Positions 23,732 to 33,466 of a stretch of DNA of 64,000 bases are shown one piece after another. The notes under the pieces are model-generated. The model searched no databases. It saw nothing but the letters and a program-made list of their open reading frames with translations, and was not told the DNA's origin. The translations under genes and the position numbers were made by a program. Where the stretch lies: positions 47,757 to 111,756 of the forward strand of contig JAROAZ010000022.1 of the NCBI GenBank assembly GCA_029432775.1, in the 5' to 3' direction. Source of the DNA: Pontiellaceae bacterium B12227. GTDB lineage: Bacteria; Verrucomicrobiota; Kiritimatiellia; Kiritimatiellales; Pontiellaceae. Positions within the stretch are counted from its first letter, which is position 1. Each line of letters begins with the position of its first letter.

Positions 23732-26700
23732 CTATTTTTCGAGTTCGACCCGGATATCGTAGTAGCCTGAGCTTTGAGCGGCGTGCACGCTGTCGGTGTA
23801 GGCGTCCTGCGGGTAAGGCATCCAGGAACTGATGGGCAGCAGCGGTTGGCCGAGTGTTTCTGTGTAGTGAATGCGGTAAATGCGGCCGGTTACGGAATTC
23901 CACTCTACGATATAGCCGTTTGTAGATGATTTCACAGAAGTGAGTCCCGGATAGGAAGTCTCATCTGTGGGATCGGTGCCTGCAATATATTCCCCGGCAT
24001 TGCTGATCCGGTCGCCATCGGTGTCCAGGTGAGCGGTTGCTGCAAAGGTGCTGGAAAAGTAGCGATTTTCCCAGTCATCAGGCAGGCCGTCAGCATCCAG
24101 GTCGCCGGGCAGGGGCATGCGGGTCAGAATCTGGTAATAGCAACTGGATTTTGCCGTGTGAACCGTGTCGGTATAGCTGTTTTGCGGATGGGTAATGCCT
24201 GTGGCCAGATATTGAAATCCTTCTCCGAGCCGCGGAGCCCAGAGCACATCATAAACACGATTGCTGGCGGCATTCCAACTGATGGTGAAATGAGTATTGC
24301 CCTCAACCTTACTGGTTGATAGTGCGGCGGCGAATCGGGAGTTGGAATCGGTTGGAACAGTGCCGCTGATAAATTCATCGAGATTCGTCTGCCCATCCTG
24401 ATCAAAGTCGTCTTCCGGATTTCCGGCGGCATGGTTGGTGGAACTGAAATGAGTCATTTCCCAGTTGTCATCCAGGCCGTCTGCATCGTCATCGACGATC
24501 AATGGAACCTCGGGAAGCTGTGGTGCCAGACCGGGGCTTCCGCCGTTCTGTGAGCTGATAGCCCAGTTGGACACATCGTTGCCATAGGCTTCGGAGCTGA
24601 TACGTTCCAGTGAACGGCCCTGGCCATCTGCTTCGGTCGGCCAGGGAGCGGTATCAGCGAACGCAACCTGATCGATGATGATGTAGGCTACTTCGCCAGC
24701 GTTGGATCCGGTCTGTACCGGTTCGTCGGGAGCACGCAAGGTGAGAGTTTCTCCATCATTGGCCAGCTTGCCGGTATAGCTGAAAACCTGAACTTCGTTG
24801 GAAATACTGTATGTTGTTCGGAAGGCCGCCGGTGTGATGGTGTCGCGAACGAGCAGCATAATCTGTCCCTGGGCAAGTGCAACATTGGTATCAGGGAACT
24901 GGAAGCTGATGCCGCCGACCTTCCAGGTGTTGGTGGGGTTGGACGGGTCGAAGAGCTGGACTGTCGAATCGGAGACATTGGCCAGCTCAATATATTCGTG
25001 GTGCCCGTCGGCCGGGTTGTACATGATTTCAGTGATGATCACCGGGCCGATGGCGGGACCTGCATTGGGTGCTGACGGGGTGAACGACTGCTGGGAGGGG
25101 AAGTGTTCTTCACCTTCACTGGTTTCATGGCGTCCAAAACTGATCCCGTTGTAGGAACCTTCGAAGCCAAAGCCGTGGCTGTAGCCGAGGGTTGGGGAAA
25201 ACAGATAGATCTCATCGCCGGTTGAACTCAGCGAAAAGGCTGAGCCGAATTCATCGTTGTCAAATTCGAGCACGGATGAAGTATAGTGCCCTTCATAGAA
25301 GGTTTTGTAGCCGTTTGCCGGAATGATGGTTCCCTCGGGGATCATCCATTTTTTCGGGATATCCCGGTTGTCGGTGAGGAACCATCCCCCGATGTCTGCC
25401 GCCTGATTATGGGGGTTATACAGTTCGACCGTGTCGCGCAGCGGAGCGTCGGTATGGGTGAGCGCCTCATTGATTTTAATCGTGGGAGTTACAGGAGTGG
25501 GGTCGTCCATTCCCGGAGAACCATTCACATTTGCCGAGGCCCGCCAGACTTCCGGATTATCCTGGTTTAAAATCGGGTTGGAGTTGGTGGGCACCAGTGA
25601 GAAACCATAGCCATCGGGCGGGAGCGGCCAGGGCTCGTGGTCGTCGTATTTTACAGAGGAGATGACTTTATAGAAAAAGGCCTCTGCCCCCTCGGATTCA
25701 GTCGGAAGCGGTTTGTCCACAAATACGATATTGTTGAGAATGGATTGGATCTTATACATCTGATTGTTGACGTAGTGTTCGGACCGCTTGATGACCAGGC
25801 GGTCGCCCGGACCGATGTTGCCGGGGATGTCGGTCGTTATGATCACGCCAAAGTTATCGGCACTGGTTACGGTTCCGTAAATCTCGTGCCGGACGTCTGA
25901 ACCAAAGGCCAGTTCCAATCGTTCACTCGAGTTGTCGAGCGTGCTGGCGGGAAAGGACCCGAAGGGCGTTACGTTCGTATAGCGCTCCACAAAGTTCCAT
26001 GGGTTTCGTGCCAGAACGGCATGGCTGCCGGGAGCGAGGGCTGCTCCGTCCGGGAAGGTATATTTTATGCCGCGCGTGAACGTTACGCCACTGAGGTTTA
26101 GGGATGTAGCTCCCGTGTTTTTAATTTCTACAAACTCATAGCGATCGCCGTCATAAAGAAAGTCGGCCGTCAAACCGCCGGAGTTTTCATCGAGCAATGT
26201 CTGGTTCAGCAATACTTTTTTCGTTCGGGTTTCACCAATTACCCCATCAAATATGACTTTTGAGATCGTGAATGTGCCGTTGTTCGCTGCGTTGGAAGCC
26301 CCGCTGATTGTGACTTTGTCGCCGCCGGTAAGAGCTTCGGGCAGTGTTGCGGAAAATTCCACCAGCGCCCGGTTGGTGTAGTTTGGATCAATGGATCCTC
26401 CATTACCTTTGATAGATGCGATGGCGGCTCCGGTTGCCATTACGGCATCTTCCGGATTATACATGATTTCTGTGATCTTGAGCGCGCTGAGATCCTCCTC
26501 AACGAAGAGGGCGATTTCATGTAGCGCGCTCCAGGTGGAACCGTCTTTTGTTCGGGCTTTGACTACTGTTGTTGAATTGATCGTAATTGTGGTTCCCGTT
26601 CCTGCATCCATTCCCTGCGGCGCGCCGCCCTCTAATCGAGGATCGCTTCCGTCAATTGTGTAGTAAACGGTTCCGGATGAACCGTCTCGTTCTATGGTAA

Positions 26701-28510
26701 GTTCGAATCCAACCGGAATTTCCTTGCGTACCGTATTAATCGGGTCTGTGCCCTCGTTAAAAAGCGGAGGGTTTAGCGGGGGGTATAAAATGCCATCGCT
26801 TCGGAAAATGGAAACAAGCCAGTCAGCCTTACCTACAGTACCCGTGGCGACAGCATCCCTAGCTGAAACCCATTCATCATCCCGTGTGATCGGAGAGGAA
26901 ACTTTTTCATCGCCCCACCGAGCTGACTCGCAGATCATGGCGCTATAGATAGAATCACAAAGCCGGTTCCAGTTCTCGAGTACGTGTTCATCGCTCAGCG
27001 CGCCACCGTTGAAACAAGCTTTGTAGACGCGGTCCGCAAAATTCATCCTGTATTCAATGTTGTAATCTACCATGTCGTAGAAGCCGTAGCATTTGCTTCC
27101 ATTTGAAATGTTGGGTTCATCACTTGTTCTCTTGCTGCCTCCACCAAAGGCATCTTCAGCATCCCAGTTGAAGAAGTTAACCTGTCCGCCAGGATTGTTG
27201 CGGACATCGTAGTAATACTGGGGAAAATCACCAATGGCCGCATAGATGCTGAACATCGTCATGTCGGCGTGGTTATCGATGTTGCAATATTCACGTAGTG
27301 TGGAAATATCAGCTGTTTTGGAAATCGTGTTTATCCAGGTATCATAGCGGTCGTCAACACCGGCCGTATCGCCGCCTTTGCCCTTTCCGCAAAAGTAATC
27401 TTCTTTGTTGCCTCCGAGATAACTGGCTGCAAATGCATTATCCGGCCGCTCGCAAGGGTTATACAAGCCCCAGTAGATTCCATTCAGATACAGATGAACA
27501 AACGAACCGTGTGAGCCGATGCCGGACATATCGATCTGCAGGTCGCGGGCCAGCTGATCGCGTGCATAAACCGTATGCTCAAGGTCATAGTCATGCCCGT
27601 AGCCCTTGTTAAAACCGGCACGAAGTACGAGTTTGTCGTATTCTCCCGCAGCGCTGTCCGGATTCAACGGTGCATGTTCGAAAAAGGGATAGTTGAGGTT
27701 TCCCTGGCCATACTTTCTGCGGAAACGCATGCCGAAGGATTGTTTTGAATCGAGTAATCCGTTTTGCCAGAGCGCACCCCCTCCCTGATTTTTTATCCCG
27801 CAATCAATCTGGAAGCCCTGAAAGGTGGAAAAATGGGGGGTGTCCGGATAGATCAATTCCATGGAACAGGGCATTTCCCAATCGTTCTCCAGATTGTCTC
27901 CACGGTGTATTCCTTCGGTTCCAAAGAGATCCTCATGGTCCATGACAATAGAAAGAGAGGGCAGGGAGAGCAAGGCCTCGTCCAGTTCGGAGGCATAGGC
28001 CGGATCGGTGGTTACTTGCGGGTCCATTTCAGTTGAATTCCAGAAAATAAAAGATCCGTCTTCGGGGCGAATATCTCCCTGAGTCTTAACCTTTGAAGGA
28101 AAGATATACGTGTGGGTGTCCACATTTGTTGGAAGCATGCCAGGGGAGTGCGCGTATGCGCGAACCATCACGGCCGGTGTGGCTTTCCATTTTCCTGTGC
28201 TGCTGTCGGGATCAATGGCGACCAGGATCGGGTTCGTTCCGCTGTTGGCCGTTGGGGATGTGCGCGGATCACTTCCATCCAGCGTGTAGGTTATGGTAGC
28301 AGACGGTGTTTGTGACGAAATGACCAGATTGGTCGATGATGAATAGAAGCCGCGATCCACGCTGAAACGAGTATCTTCAACTTGTTCCTGGGCACATGAA
28401 GATCCTGCCCAGCCTGCAAAGAGTAGAAGGGCAACCCATGTACGAAGCACCGTCGTTCGGCAAGAAGATCGGGTTCTTGTATCTTCAGTATAAGATTTTT
28501 CAATGGTCAA
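23732..28510 (-). CDS. Giant secreted CotH-kinase / lamin-tail-domain protein
   Basis: 1592 aa. A signal peptide (hydrophobic LLLFAGWAGSSCA, residues ~28-40) is followed by a chitobiase-C-terminal-like domain (ITYTLDGSDPRTSP), a CotH-kinase-like domain (~170-560; VLRAGFNKGYGHDYDLEHTV, LYLNGIYWGLYNPCERPDN, FFNWDAEDAFGG) and a second chitobiase-like domain (VYYTIDGSDPRLEGG). Three lamin-tail domains follow (ITEIMYNPED, IKINEALTHTDAP, ITEIMYNPADGHHEYIELAN). Two calcium-binding D-rich repeats (DDDADGLDDNWE, GDLDADGLPDDWE) each precede a ~70-residue beta module. The start is TTG, 14 bases after AAGGAG; in-frame ATC and ATT codons lie closer to it. A large surface or extracellular protein, perhaps adhesive or phosphorylating. 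The gene carries no dispersed palindrome. Confidence 0.85.
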   Translation of the reverse strand: MTIEKSYTEDTRTRSSCRTTVLRTWVALLLFAGWAGSSCAQEQVEDTRFSVDRGFYSSSTNLVISSQTPSATITYTLDGSDPRTSPTANSGTNPILVAIDPDSSTGKWKATPAVMVRAYAHSPGMLPTNVDTHTYIFPSKVKTQGDIRPEDGSFIFWNSTEMDPQVTTDPAYASELDEALLSLPSLSIVMDHEDLFGTEGIHRGDNLENDWEMPCSMELIYPDTPHFSTFQGFQIDCGIKNQGGGALWQNGLLDSKQSFGMRFRRKYGQGNLNYPFFEHAPLNPDSAAGEYDKLVLRAGFNKGYGHDYDLEHTVYARDQLARDLQIDMSGIGSHGSFVHLYLNGIYWGLYNPCERPDNAFAASYLGGNKEDYFCGKGKGGDTAGVDDRYDTWINTISKTADISTLREYCNIDNHADMTMFSIYAAIGDFPQYYYDVRNNPGGQVNFFNWDAEDAFGGGSKRTSDEPNISNGSKCYGFYDMVDYNIEYRMNFADRVYKACFNGGALSDEHVLENWNRLCDSIYSAMICESARWGDEKVSSPITRDDEWVSARDAVATGTVGKADWLVSIFRSDGILYPPLNPPLFNEGTDPINTVRKEIPVGFELTIERDGSSGTVYYTIDGSDPRLEGGAPQGMDAGTGTTITINSTTVVKARTKDGSTWSALHEIALFVEEDLSALKITEIMYNPEDAVMATGAAIASIKGNGGSIDPNYTNRALVEFSATLPEALTGGDKVTISGASNAANNGTFTISKVIFDGVIGETRTKKVLLNQTLLDENSGGLTADFLYDGDRYEFVEIKNTGATSLNLSGVTFTRGIKYTFPDGAALAPGSHAVLARNPWNFVERYTNVTPFGSFPASTLDNSSERLELAFGSDVRHEIYGTVTSADNFGVIITTDIPGNIGPGDRLVIKRSEHYVNNQMYKIQSILNNIVFVDKPLPTESEGAEAFFYKVISSVKYDDHEPWPLPPDGYGFSLVPTNSNPILNQDNPEVWRASANVNGSPGMDDPTPVTPTIKINEALTHTDAPLRDTVELYNPHNQAADIGGWFLTDNRDIPKKWMIPEGTIIPANGYKTFYEGHYTSSVLEFDNDEFGSAFSLSSTGDEIYLFSPTLGYSHGFGFEGSYNGISFGRHETSEGEEHFPSQQSFTPSAPNAGPAIGPVIITEIMYNPADGHHEYIELANVSDSTVQLFDPSNPTNTWKVGGISFQFPDTNVALAQGQIMLLVRDTITPAAFRTTYSISNEVQVFSYTGKLANDGETLTLRAPDEPVQTGSNAGEVAYIIIDQVAFADTAPWPTEADGQGRSLERISSEAYGNDVSNWAISSQNGGSPGLAPQLPEVPLIVDDDADGLDDNWEMTHFSSTNHAAGNPEDDFDQDGQTNLDEFISGTVPTDSNSRFAAALSTSKVEGNTHFTISWNAASNRVYDVLWAPRLGEGFQYLATGITHPQNSYTDTVHTAKSSCYYQILTRMPLPGDLDADGLPDDWENRYFSSTFAATAHLDTDGDRISNAGEYIAGTDPTDETSYPGLTSVKSSTNGYIVEWNSVTGRIYRIHYTETLGQPLLPISSWMPYPQDAYTDSVHAAQSSGYYDIRVELEK

Positions 28511-28716
28511 AATGATTGCTCTTACTCCTTGAGGGGGCGCTTCCCTGCTTTTTTATGTATCAGGCATAATGACGACCTTAGATAGCTCGTTTTGTGCCAG
28601 TTTATTTAGACTAAGCGGGAAAATTATTTAGCGATTTTTTAGGGTTTTGCTTAAGACAGCTTCGATTCAGTATCGTTCGATGTTTTTTTTTCGAAAAATG
28701 AATGAGAAGTGCCCGA

Positions 28717-30153
28717 TCAGAACTGTTTTTCAAAGCGGGCAACCGATTCAACGTGGTTGGTCTGCGGGAACATGTCGATGGGTTGGCAGGAAACGAGTTT
28801 GTATTGGCCTTCTTCGCAGAGCATCTGCCCATCGCGCGCCAATGAAGCAGGATTGCAACTCACATAAATAATGACGGGCGGGGCAATTTCCTGGAGGGCT
28901 TTTACGGCTTTAGGATTCATTCCGGCTCGGGGCGGGTCGGTGATGACCACATCGGGGGCGCCGAAATCGGCCATATCATTGCGAATATGTTTAATGTCTT
29001 TAAGGTCTAGCCGGATGAATTTACAATTTTCTACAGCGTGACGTTTAGCGTTGGCACGAGCATCATTCACGGAACTTTCAACCAGTTCAACACCCAGCAC
29101 CTTTTTACAATGGCTGGAAGCGAAGAGGGTGATGGAGCCGGTTCCACAGAACAGGTCGTATACGATATCGGTCGGTTTCAGCTGAGCGGCTTCCAATATC
29201 TGGAAATAGAGCTTTTCCGCCTGAACCGTATTCGTCTGAAAAAAGGAGTTCGCAGAGATGCGGTAATTATATTCTCCCAGACGGTCGGTGATGTAACCCG
29301 GTCCGTAGAGCACATATTCCTTTTCTCCGAAGGCAACTGTGTTCTTGGCCGAGGTGATGTTGTTGACGAAAGTGGTGAGTTTGTTGCCGAGCACTTCCAG
29401 CAGTTTGGCAGAGAGCTTTTCCATCAGTTCCGGCTTATGGCTGGAAGTGACGAGGTTGACCATAAACTCGCCGGTGTTTCCACCGTGGCGCACCATCAGG
29501 TTGCGCAGCTCGCCGGTGTGTGAGCGGGTGGAATAGATCGGCAGCTCATCTTTATGCTCCAGGCAGAAGGCCCGCACGGTGTTGAGCGTGATGTTCATCT
29601 CTTCAGTGGAGAGATCGCAGTGATCAATGTCAATGGCCTTTGAATAGCAACCGGGCGCATGGAAGCCTAGGGCGAAGTCGAGCGGCTTATCGTGCGTCTC
29701 TGGATCGATGTCCATTTCGTCGGGCGTGAGGTAGCGCATATCGGTGAACGAGAAGTCCATTTTATTGCGATAGCCGAAGAGCGAAGGCGCTCCCATGCAG
29801 TCGCCACATTCAATTTCTTTGAAACCGCCGAGGCGTTCCAGCGCATCCTGCACCTGTTTGCGTTTGAGGCGGAGCTGTTCGGTATATTCCATGTGCTGCC
29901 ACTTGCATCCGCCGCAGAGGCCGAAGTAGCGGCAGACCGGTTCGATCCGGTGCGGAGACGGTGTCACCAGTTCGCAGAAGCGGGCAACGAGATATTTTTT
30001 CTTTATCTTAAAGATCTCAGCTTTCACCACATCGCCGACCGCTGCAGGCCCCTGCACGAAGATGGAGATTCCATCCTCCAGCCGTCCGAAGCTCTGATTT
30101 TTATCGCCCAGGTCGATAATTTCGACTTCCACAATCTGTTTCTTCTTATACAT
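28717..30153 (-). CDS. rlmD: 23S rRNA (uracil-5-)-methyltransferase RlmD/TrmA family
   Basis: 478 aa from ATG 30151-30153 (MYKKKQIVEVEIIDLG); upstream codons of the frame look non-coding. It has an N-terminal TRAM domain, the iron-sulfur cysteines CRYFGLCGGCKWQH, the SAM motif YDLFCGTGSITLFAS, TDPPRAGMNPKAV and the catalytic YVSCNPASLARD. It forms m5U in 23S rRNA (RlmD/RlmCD) or tRNA; the cluster cysteines favour RlmD-type. Exact palindrome at 29191-29205 encodes FQILE. Confidence 0.9.
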   Translation of the reverse strand: MYKKKQIVEVEIIDLGDKNQSFGRLEDGISIFVQGPAAVGDVVKAEIFKIKKKYLVARFCELVTPSPHRIEPVCRYFGLCGGCKWQHMEYTEQLRLKRKQVQDALERLGGFKEIECGDCMGAPSLFGYRNKMDFSFTDMRYLTPDEMDIDPETHDKPLDFALGFHAPGCYSKAIDIDHCDLSTEEMNITLNTVRAFCLEHKDELPIYSTRSHTGELRNLMVRHGGNTGEFMVNLVTSSHKPELMEKLSAKLLEVLGNKLTTFVNNITSAKNTVAFGEKEYVLYGPGYITDRLGEYNYRISANSFFQTNTVQAEKLYFQILEAAQLKPTDIVYDLFCGTGSITLFASSHCKKVLGVELVESSVNDARANAKRHAVENCKFIRLDLKDIKHIRNDMADFGAPDVVITDPPRAGMNPKAVKALQEIAPPVIIYVSCNPASLARDGQMLCEEGQYKLVSCQPIDMFPQTNHVESVARFEKQF

Positions 30154-30268
30154 AGGCGCGGAACATAGTGGAGCGGAGGGGCTGTGGCAAAGCGATTTTG
30201 AACGCAAATGATAGTGGACAGAATCGGGAAGCGGATGGATAATTCCGTTATTCAACGGAGGTTATATT

Positions 30269-30685
30269 ATGTGTCGCGAGCTGAACAGTCCGGCGGAAAT
30301 GGGGCGTAGGTTGGCCTTTTTGGTCTACATTATCGTTTTTACAAGCTACATTTTTTCATGCGTCATTGCACTGGTCCAGCCGGGCGTTGAGGAGGCGGTT
30401 GTTGCCTGTGGTGCGTTGGCTCTGTTGGTTGGTATTCGCTATGCCGGCTACCGTTGGCTCGACTTTAAACGACTGAGCGACTCGTTTCCCGGGGGGTGCG
30501 CCATGGACCAGATCCCGCCGAAAATCAGAACCGAGGTGGAATCGCTGGTGCACGAATTTCATGCTCCGGGTACGGACTGGACCCGTCGAGGAGCCATACG
30601 TCGCCGATTGGTTCAGCTGGAAGAAGAGAAGCCGGAAATTATCGAAGCCTACGAAGAGGAGCTCAAAGAAGTGCTCGCGGCCTGA
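30269..30685 (+). CDS. Small two-helix membrane protein, hypothetical
   Basis: 138 aa with a strong ribosome site (GGAGG) before ATG 30269. Two membrane helices (about 14-36 and 44-60) are followed by an ~75-residue charged cytosolic tail (IPPKIRTEVESLVHEFH, then an RRRLVQLEEEKPEIIEAYEEELKE helix). No family recognised. It stands between the divergent rlmD and a nitroreductase gene. Confidence 0.7.
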   Translation: MCRELNSPAEMGRRLAFLVYIIVFTSYIFSCVIALVQPGVEEAVVACGALALLVGIRYAGYRWLDFKRLSDSFPGGCAMDQIPPKIRTEVESLVHEFHAPGTDWTRRGAIRRRLVQLEEEKPEIIEAYEEELKEVLAA

Positions 30686-30758
30686 GTTTTTGTTGAAAAC
30701 CCTTTGCGCAAAGTCCGTCTATTAGTATCCTTTACGATTTACAGAAAGGATTCTCGAA

Positions 30759-31265
30759 ATGGAAACAATCAAGTCAATCATGACGCGGCGAAGTATCCGC
30801 ACCTGGACCAATGAACCCGTAACGCAAGACGAGCGCAAAATAATTCTGGAAGCCGCAATGAATGCTCCATCTGCGGCAGATGCCCGCCCGTGGCACTTTG
30901 TTACCTTGGACGATCCCGAAGTGATCAGTAAGTTTAGCGGTATGGGTGGAACGGAAATGCTGGCCGAATCCACTTTTATGGTGTTGGTCTGCGGCGATAT
31001 TTCCAAGGAAATCTATCCCGGATTCTGGCCGCAGGACTGTTCCTGCGCCGCGCAGAATATGCAACTGGCCGCACACGACATTGGCATCGGCTGTGTCTGG
31101 ATTGCCATCCATCCATTGGAAGAGCGCGAAAAGGTGTGCCGCGAAGCCCTCGGCATTCCGGAAGCCATCACGCCATTCGCCCTGCTGGCCATGGGGGTGC
31201 CGAACGAAGTGCTCGGTCCGGAGTACCGTTATGACGAGGATCGGCTCCATTCGAATAAATGGTAA
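30759..31265 (+). CDS. Nitroreductase-family FMN oxidoreductase
   Basis: 168 aa. The N-terminal MTRRSIRTWTNEPV and AAMNAPSAADARPWHFVTLDD are the FMN-contacting signature. QDCSCAAQNMQLAAHDIGIGCVWIAIHP and FALLAMGVPNE complete the fold. It is a cytosolic homodimeric flavoprotein using NAD(P)H; the substrate (quinones, nitroaromatics or a dehalogenation/BluB-like role) cannot be read. AGAAAGGA precedes the start. Two CxxC-free cysteines sit near the flavin region. It is followed by trxA on the same strand. Confidence 0.88.
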   Translation: METIKSIMTRRSIRTWTNEPVTQDERKIILEAAMNAPSAADARPWHFVTLDDPEVISKFSGMGGTEMLAESTFMVLVCGDISKEIYPGFWPQDCSCAAQNMQLAAHDIGIGCVWIAIHPLEEREKVCREALGIPEAITPFALLAMGVPNEVLGPEYRYDEDRLHSNKW

Positions 31266-31339
31266 CGATTTGGTATTTTATTTTTGAACACAACATGGAA
31301 TGATCCGTCAGAGTTTCAAAATAACACTGGAGAAGAAAA

Positions 31340-31660
31340 ATGGCAGAAGGCGTAATTGAACTGAGTGGAAGCAACTATGAAGATACAACCAAGAGTGGGG
31401 TTGTACTCGTTGATTTCTGGGCTCCCTGGTGTGGACCCTGCAAAATGCAGACTCCGATCCTGGAAAAAGTAGCGGCCGAAGTCGGCGACAAAGCTGTGAT
31501 CACGAAGGTGAATGTGGATGAAAATCCGGAACTGGCTGCAAAATACGGCATCCGTTCCATCCCGACGCTGATTCTGCTTAAAGATGGCGAAAATAAACAG
31601 CAGTTTGTCGGCCTGCAGCAGCAGGCGGCCCTGGTGTCCGCCATTGATGCGGAACAGTAA
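31340..31660 (+). CDS. trxA: Thioredoxin
   Basis: 106 aa. The redox motif WAPWCGPCKMQTPILEK and the cis-proline loop SIPTLILLKDGE define a classical thioredoxin with WCGPC. It is cytosolic and lacks a signal peptide. GGAGAAG precedes ATG 31340. The gene ends at a strong terminator. Confidence 0.95.
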   Translation: MAEGVIELSGSNYEDTTKSGVVLVDFWAPWCGPCKMQTPILEKVAAEVGDKAVITKVNVDENPELAAKYGIRSIPTLILLKDGENKQQFVGLQQQAALVSAIDAEQ

Positions 31661-31678
31661 GTTTCCTGGCATTGGAAC

Positions 31679-31709
31679 AAAAAAGGCGCCGCGAAGGGCG
31701 CCTTTTTTT
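31679..31709. terminator. Bidirectional terminator after trxA
   Basis: GGCGCC (31685-31690) and GGCGCC (31697-31702) form a perfect stem with a 6-nt loop, flanked by an A-run on the left and T7 on the right. It separates trxA from a convergent small gene. A one-mismatch palindrome (31663-31677) directly precedes it. Confidence 0.9.
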
Positions 31710-31718
31710 GTGCCCACA

Positions 31719-32042
31719 TCAGTGCGCTTTATGCACCCGGATCGGGTGTCTGTGTTTTTCCACACCTTTGCTGGTATATTTCAGGAGTTCATTCTGATCT
31801 CCTTTTTCTGCTTTATTCATTCGCCACATCATCAACCCCTGGGCCGCGCCGGCCGAAGGGAAGATCACCAGCGAATCCATAAAGATGTCGCCGAACGCCG
31901 GTGAGCTCCCGGTCATCATCGGGGCCAACATGAAGGCCGCTCCTGATGATGCAGTGGAATACACGGAGCCCCAGACCAAAGCTCCTTTGGCGGTGGCCCC
32001 CTTCCACGTAGTACCGTTTTTGTCTCGATGTTTTGTTTTCAT
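31719..32042 (-). CDS. Small membrane protein, paralogue of the next gene (hypothetical)
   Basis: 107 aa, starting MKTKHRDKNG. It has two hydrophobic segments (around ALVWGSVYSTASSGAAFMLA and IFMDSLVIFPSAGAAQGLMM) and a basic His-containing tail (KHRHPIRVHKAH). The block AKGALVWGSVYS matches AKGALLWAPIYS of the neighbouring gene, so the two are an old tandem duplication. No family recognised. Probably an inner-membrane protein. Confidence 0.6.
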   Translation of the reverse strand: MKTKHRDKNGTTWKGATAKGALVWGSVYSTASSGAAFMLAPMMTGSSPAFGDIFMDSLVIFPSAGAAQGLMMWRMNKAEKGDQNELLKYTSKGVEKHRHPIRVHKAH

Positions 32043-32089
32043 TATTTATTCCTGTTTTATTCCTTTCATTTGTTCTTCATGAACAAAAA

Positions 32090-32434
32090 TCAGGCATGCC
32101 GGTGCCGGTAGTGGTCAGCTTCTCCCGGTGGCACAAAATGTGAAAGTTTCGGCAGTGCTGCTGTACGTGTTCCGAGCCTTTTCAGCAGTGGCACCCAGTT
32201 CACTACGAGCCAACCCGCGACCTCCGTAAGAATACAGATTGGCGAGAGGACGAGCAGGGACTTTATCAGCAGCTCTGAGTAGCTGACTGTTTCTGCAGTT
32301 TCATTACTGAGTAGATAATGAATTGCCGTGGTTGCTCCAACGGAGTATATCGGAGCCCAAAGCAGGGCGCCTTTTGCAATTGAATCGCACAGGTTGGTTT
32401 CGTTTTCTCGTTCTTTCAGGATTTCTGTTTTCAT
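32090..32434 (-). CDS. Small membrane protein, paralogue of the preceding gene (hypothetical)
   Basis: 114 aa, starting MKTEILKERENE. It has two membrane segments (around ALLWAPIYSVGATTAIHYL and LLIKSLLVLSPICILTEVAGW) and ends in a His-rich tail (DHYRHRHA) like its paralogue. Forty-seven bases separate the pair, with an AT-rich leader before the downstream copy. Function unknown; conserved tail histidines hint at metal binding, which is speculative. Confidence 0.6.
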   Translation of the reverse strand: MKTEILKERENETNLCDSIAKGALLWAPIYSVGATTAIHYLLSNETAETVSYSELLIKSLLVLSPICILTEVAGWLVVNWVPLLKRLGTRTAALPKLSHFVPPGEADHYRHRHA

Positions 32435-33390
32435 TTTTTTCCTTATGTAAAAGCGGGAGTTAACATCGGCAAACGATGGTTTAACTGAATGAGGGTGAGG
32501 TGATGCCTTTGTTCAGACTGAGTGATACAGTCTTGAAAGGCAGAGCGGTTCCATTGTCCGGTTGAGGCCGCTGGAATAGTTTTCCGGGCAGGCAGCGAAT
32601 TAACGCGCGCTGACCCCAGACCAATGGGATTGGTTTTGTTGTGCCATGAAGGTTTGTGCCGGACAGGTCATCATGGTGTTTTCCATGCTGAACAGCATAC
32701 AATTCATCGACAAAATCGATTTACGGACGTTTGCCCCAAAAATATACAGTGTGCGAATAACGGGTGAGATGCCCTTGAATCGGGTCAACATTTTCATTAT
32801 CTGTCTCGCGGTTTTTCAATATCATTTTCTTCAGACCAACATGGTCGAAATATGGATGTTAGCCATGCATCTGGTGTGCCAAAAAATATCTGCTGTTGTA
32901 AGTGTCTGCAGTTAAGGTGGAAGGGTATTGTGGGGAAATTTATTTCTGAATCGGTGAAATTCATATTTGTTATAAATCGTCGGATTGTGAGTCAAATTTG
33001 AACTAATTTAAGTTAAGATAAGGTTATGGAATATGCCTGATGCCACTTGGCGGCCAGTTCCGTAGGGTGTTGTACTTCTAAGGTTTTGGAAATGGCTTCT
33101 TTCTGTACTCGTGGTTCCGATTTAGAGAACACATCTGCTTCCTGTCATGCTACACATTGCATTCATAACTCCACTGTCGGGTTAGTGGCTCCTGGTTCGG
33201 GCAGGCCTCGCTCTTCCGGAGTTTTTAAAAACTTTTGGTCGGCCACAGAAACGGGGAGGGAAAAGGAGTGTGTGCGTGTTGGTTTGAGTGGGGTCTAGAT
33301 ATTTTCATTTCTCTCTGACCGGTGTGATGCGCTGGCAAAACGCTTACTCAAAAAGGAACTTAAGTGTTCATGATAAGAATAACTTTACCA
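32435..33390. other. About 950 bases without a convincing gene
   Basis: No frame has both a ribosome site and a plausible protein. An inverted repeat ACCAATGGGATTGGT (32620-32634) is followed by a short T-run. Around 33030-33180 the minus strand reads a stop-bounded stretch containing EVQHPTELAAKWHQAYS, which looks protein-like but has no start, so a decayed gene end is possible. The 32800-33030 part is AT-rich. No transposase remnant could be named. Confidence 0.45.
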
Positions 33391-33419
33391 TTGGAATGTA
33401 ATGCGTATAAGGCTATTAT
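33391..33419 (+). promoter_or_regulatory. Putative sigma70-type promoter for the TraF-like gene
   Basis: TTGGAA (33391-33396) and TATTAT (33414-33419) are separated by 17 bases, about 48 bases before the chosen start at 33467. Confidence 0.45.
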
Positions 33420-33466
33420 ATTACTCAGCTAGTTTGGATGAGACAGTTGTTTGTAAGGGAGAAAAA

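Noticed and set aside
24903..24935. TTCCAGGTGTTGGTG in the CotH gene as a palindrome copy
   Set aside because: Two mismatches in the fixed positions; not counted.
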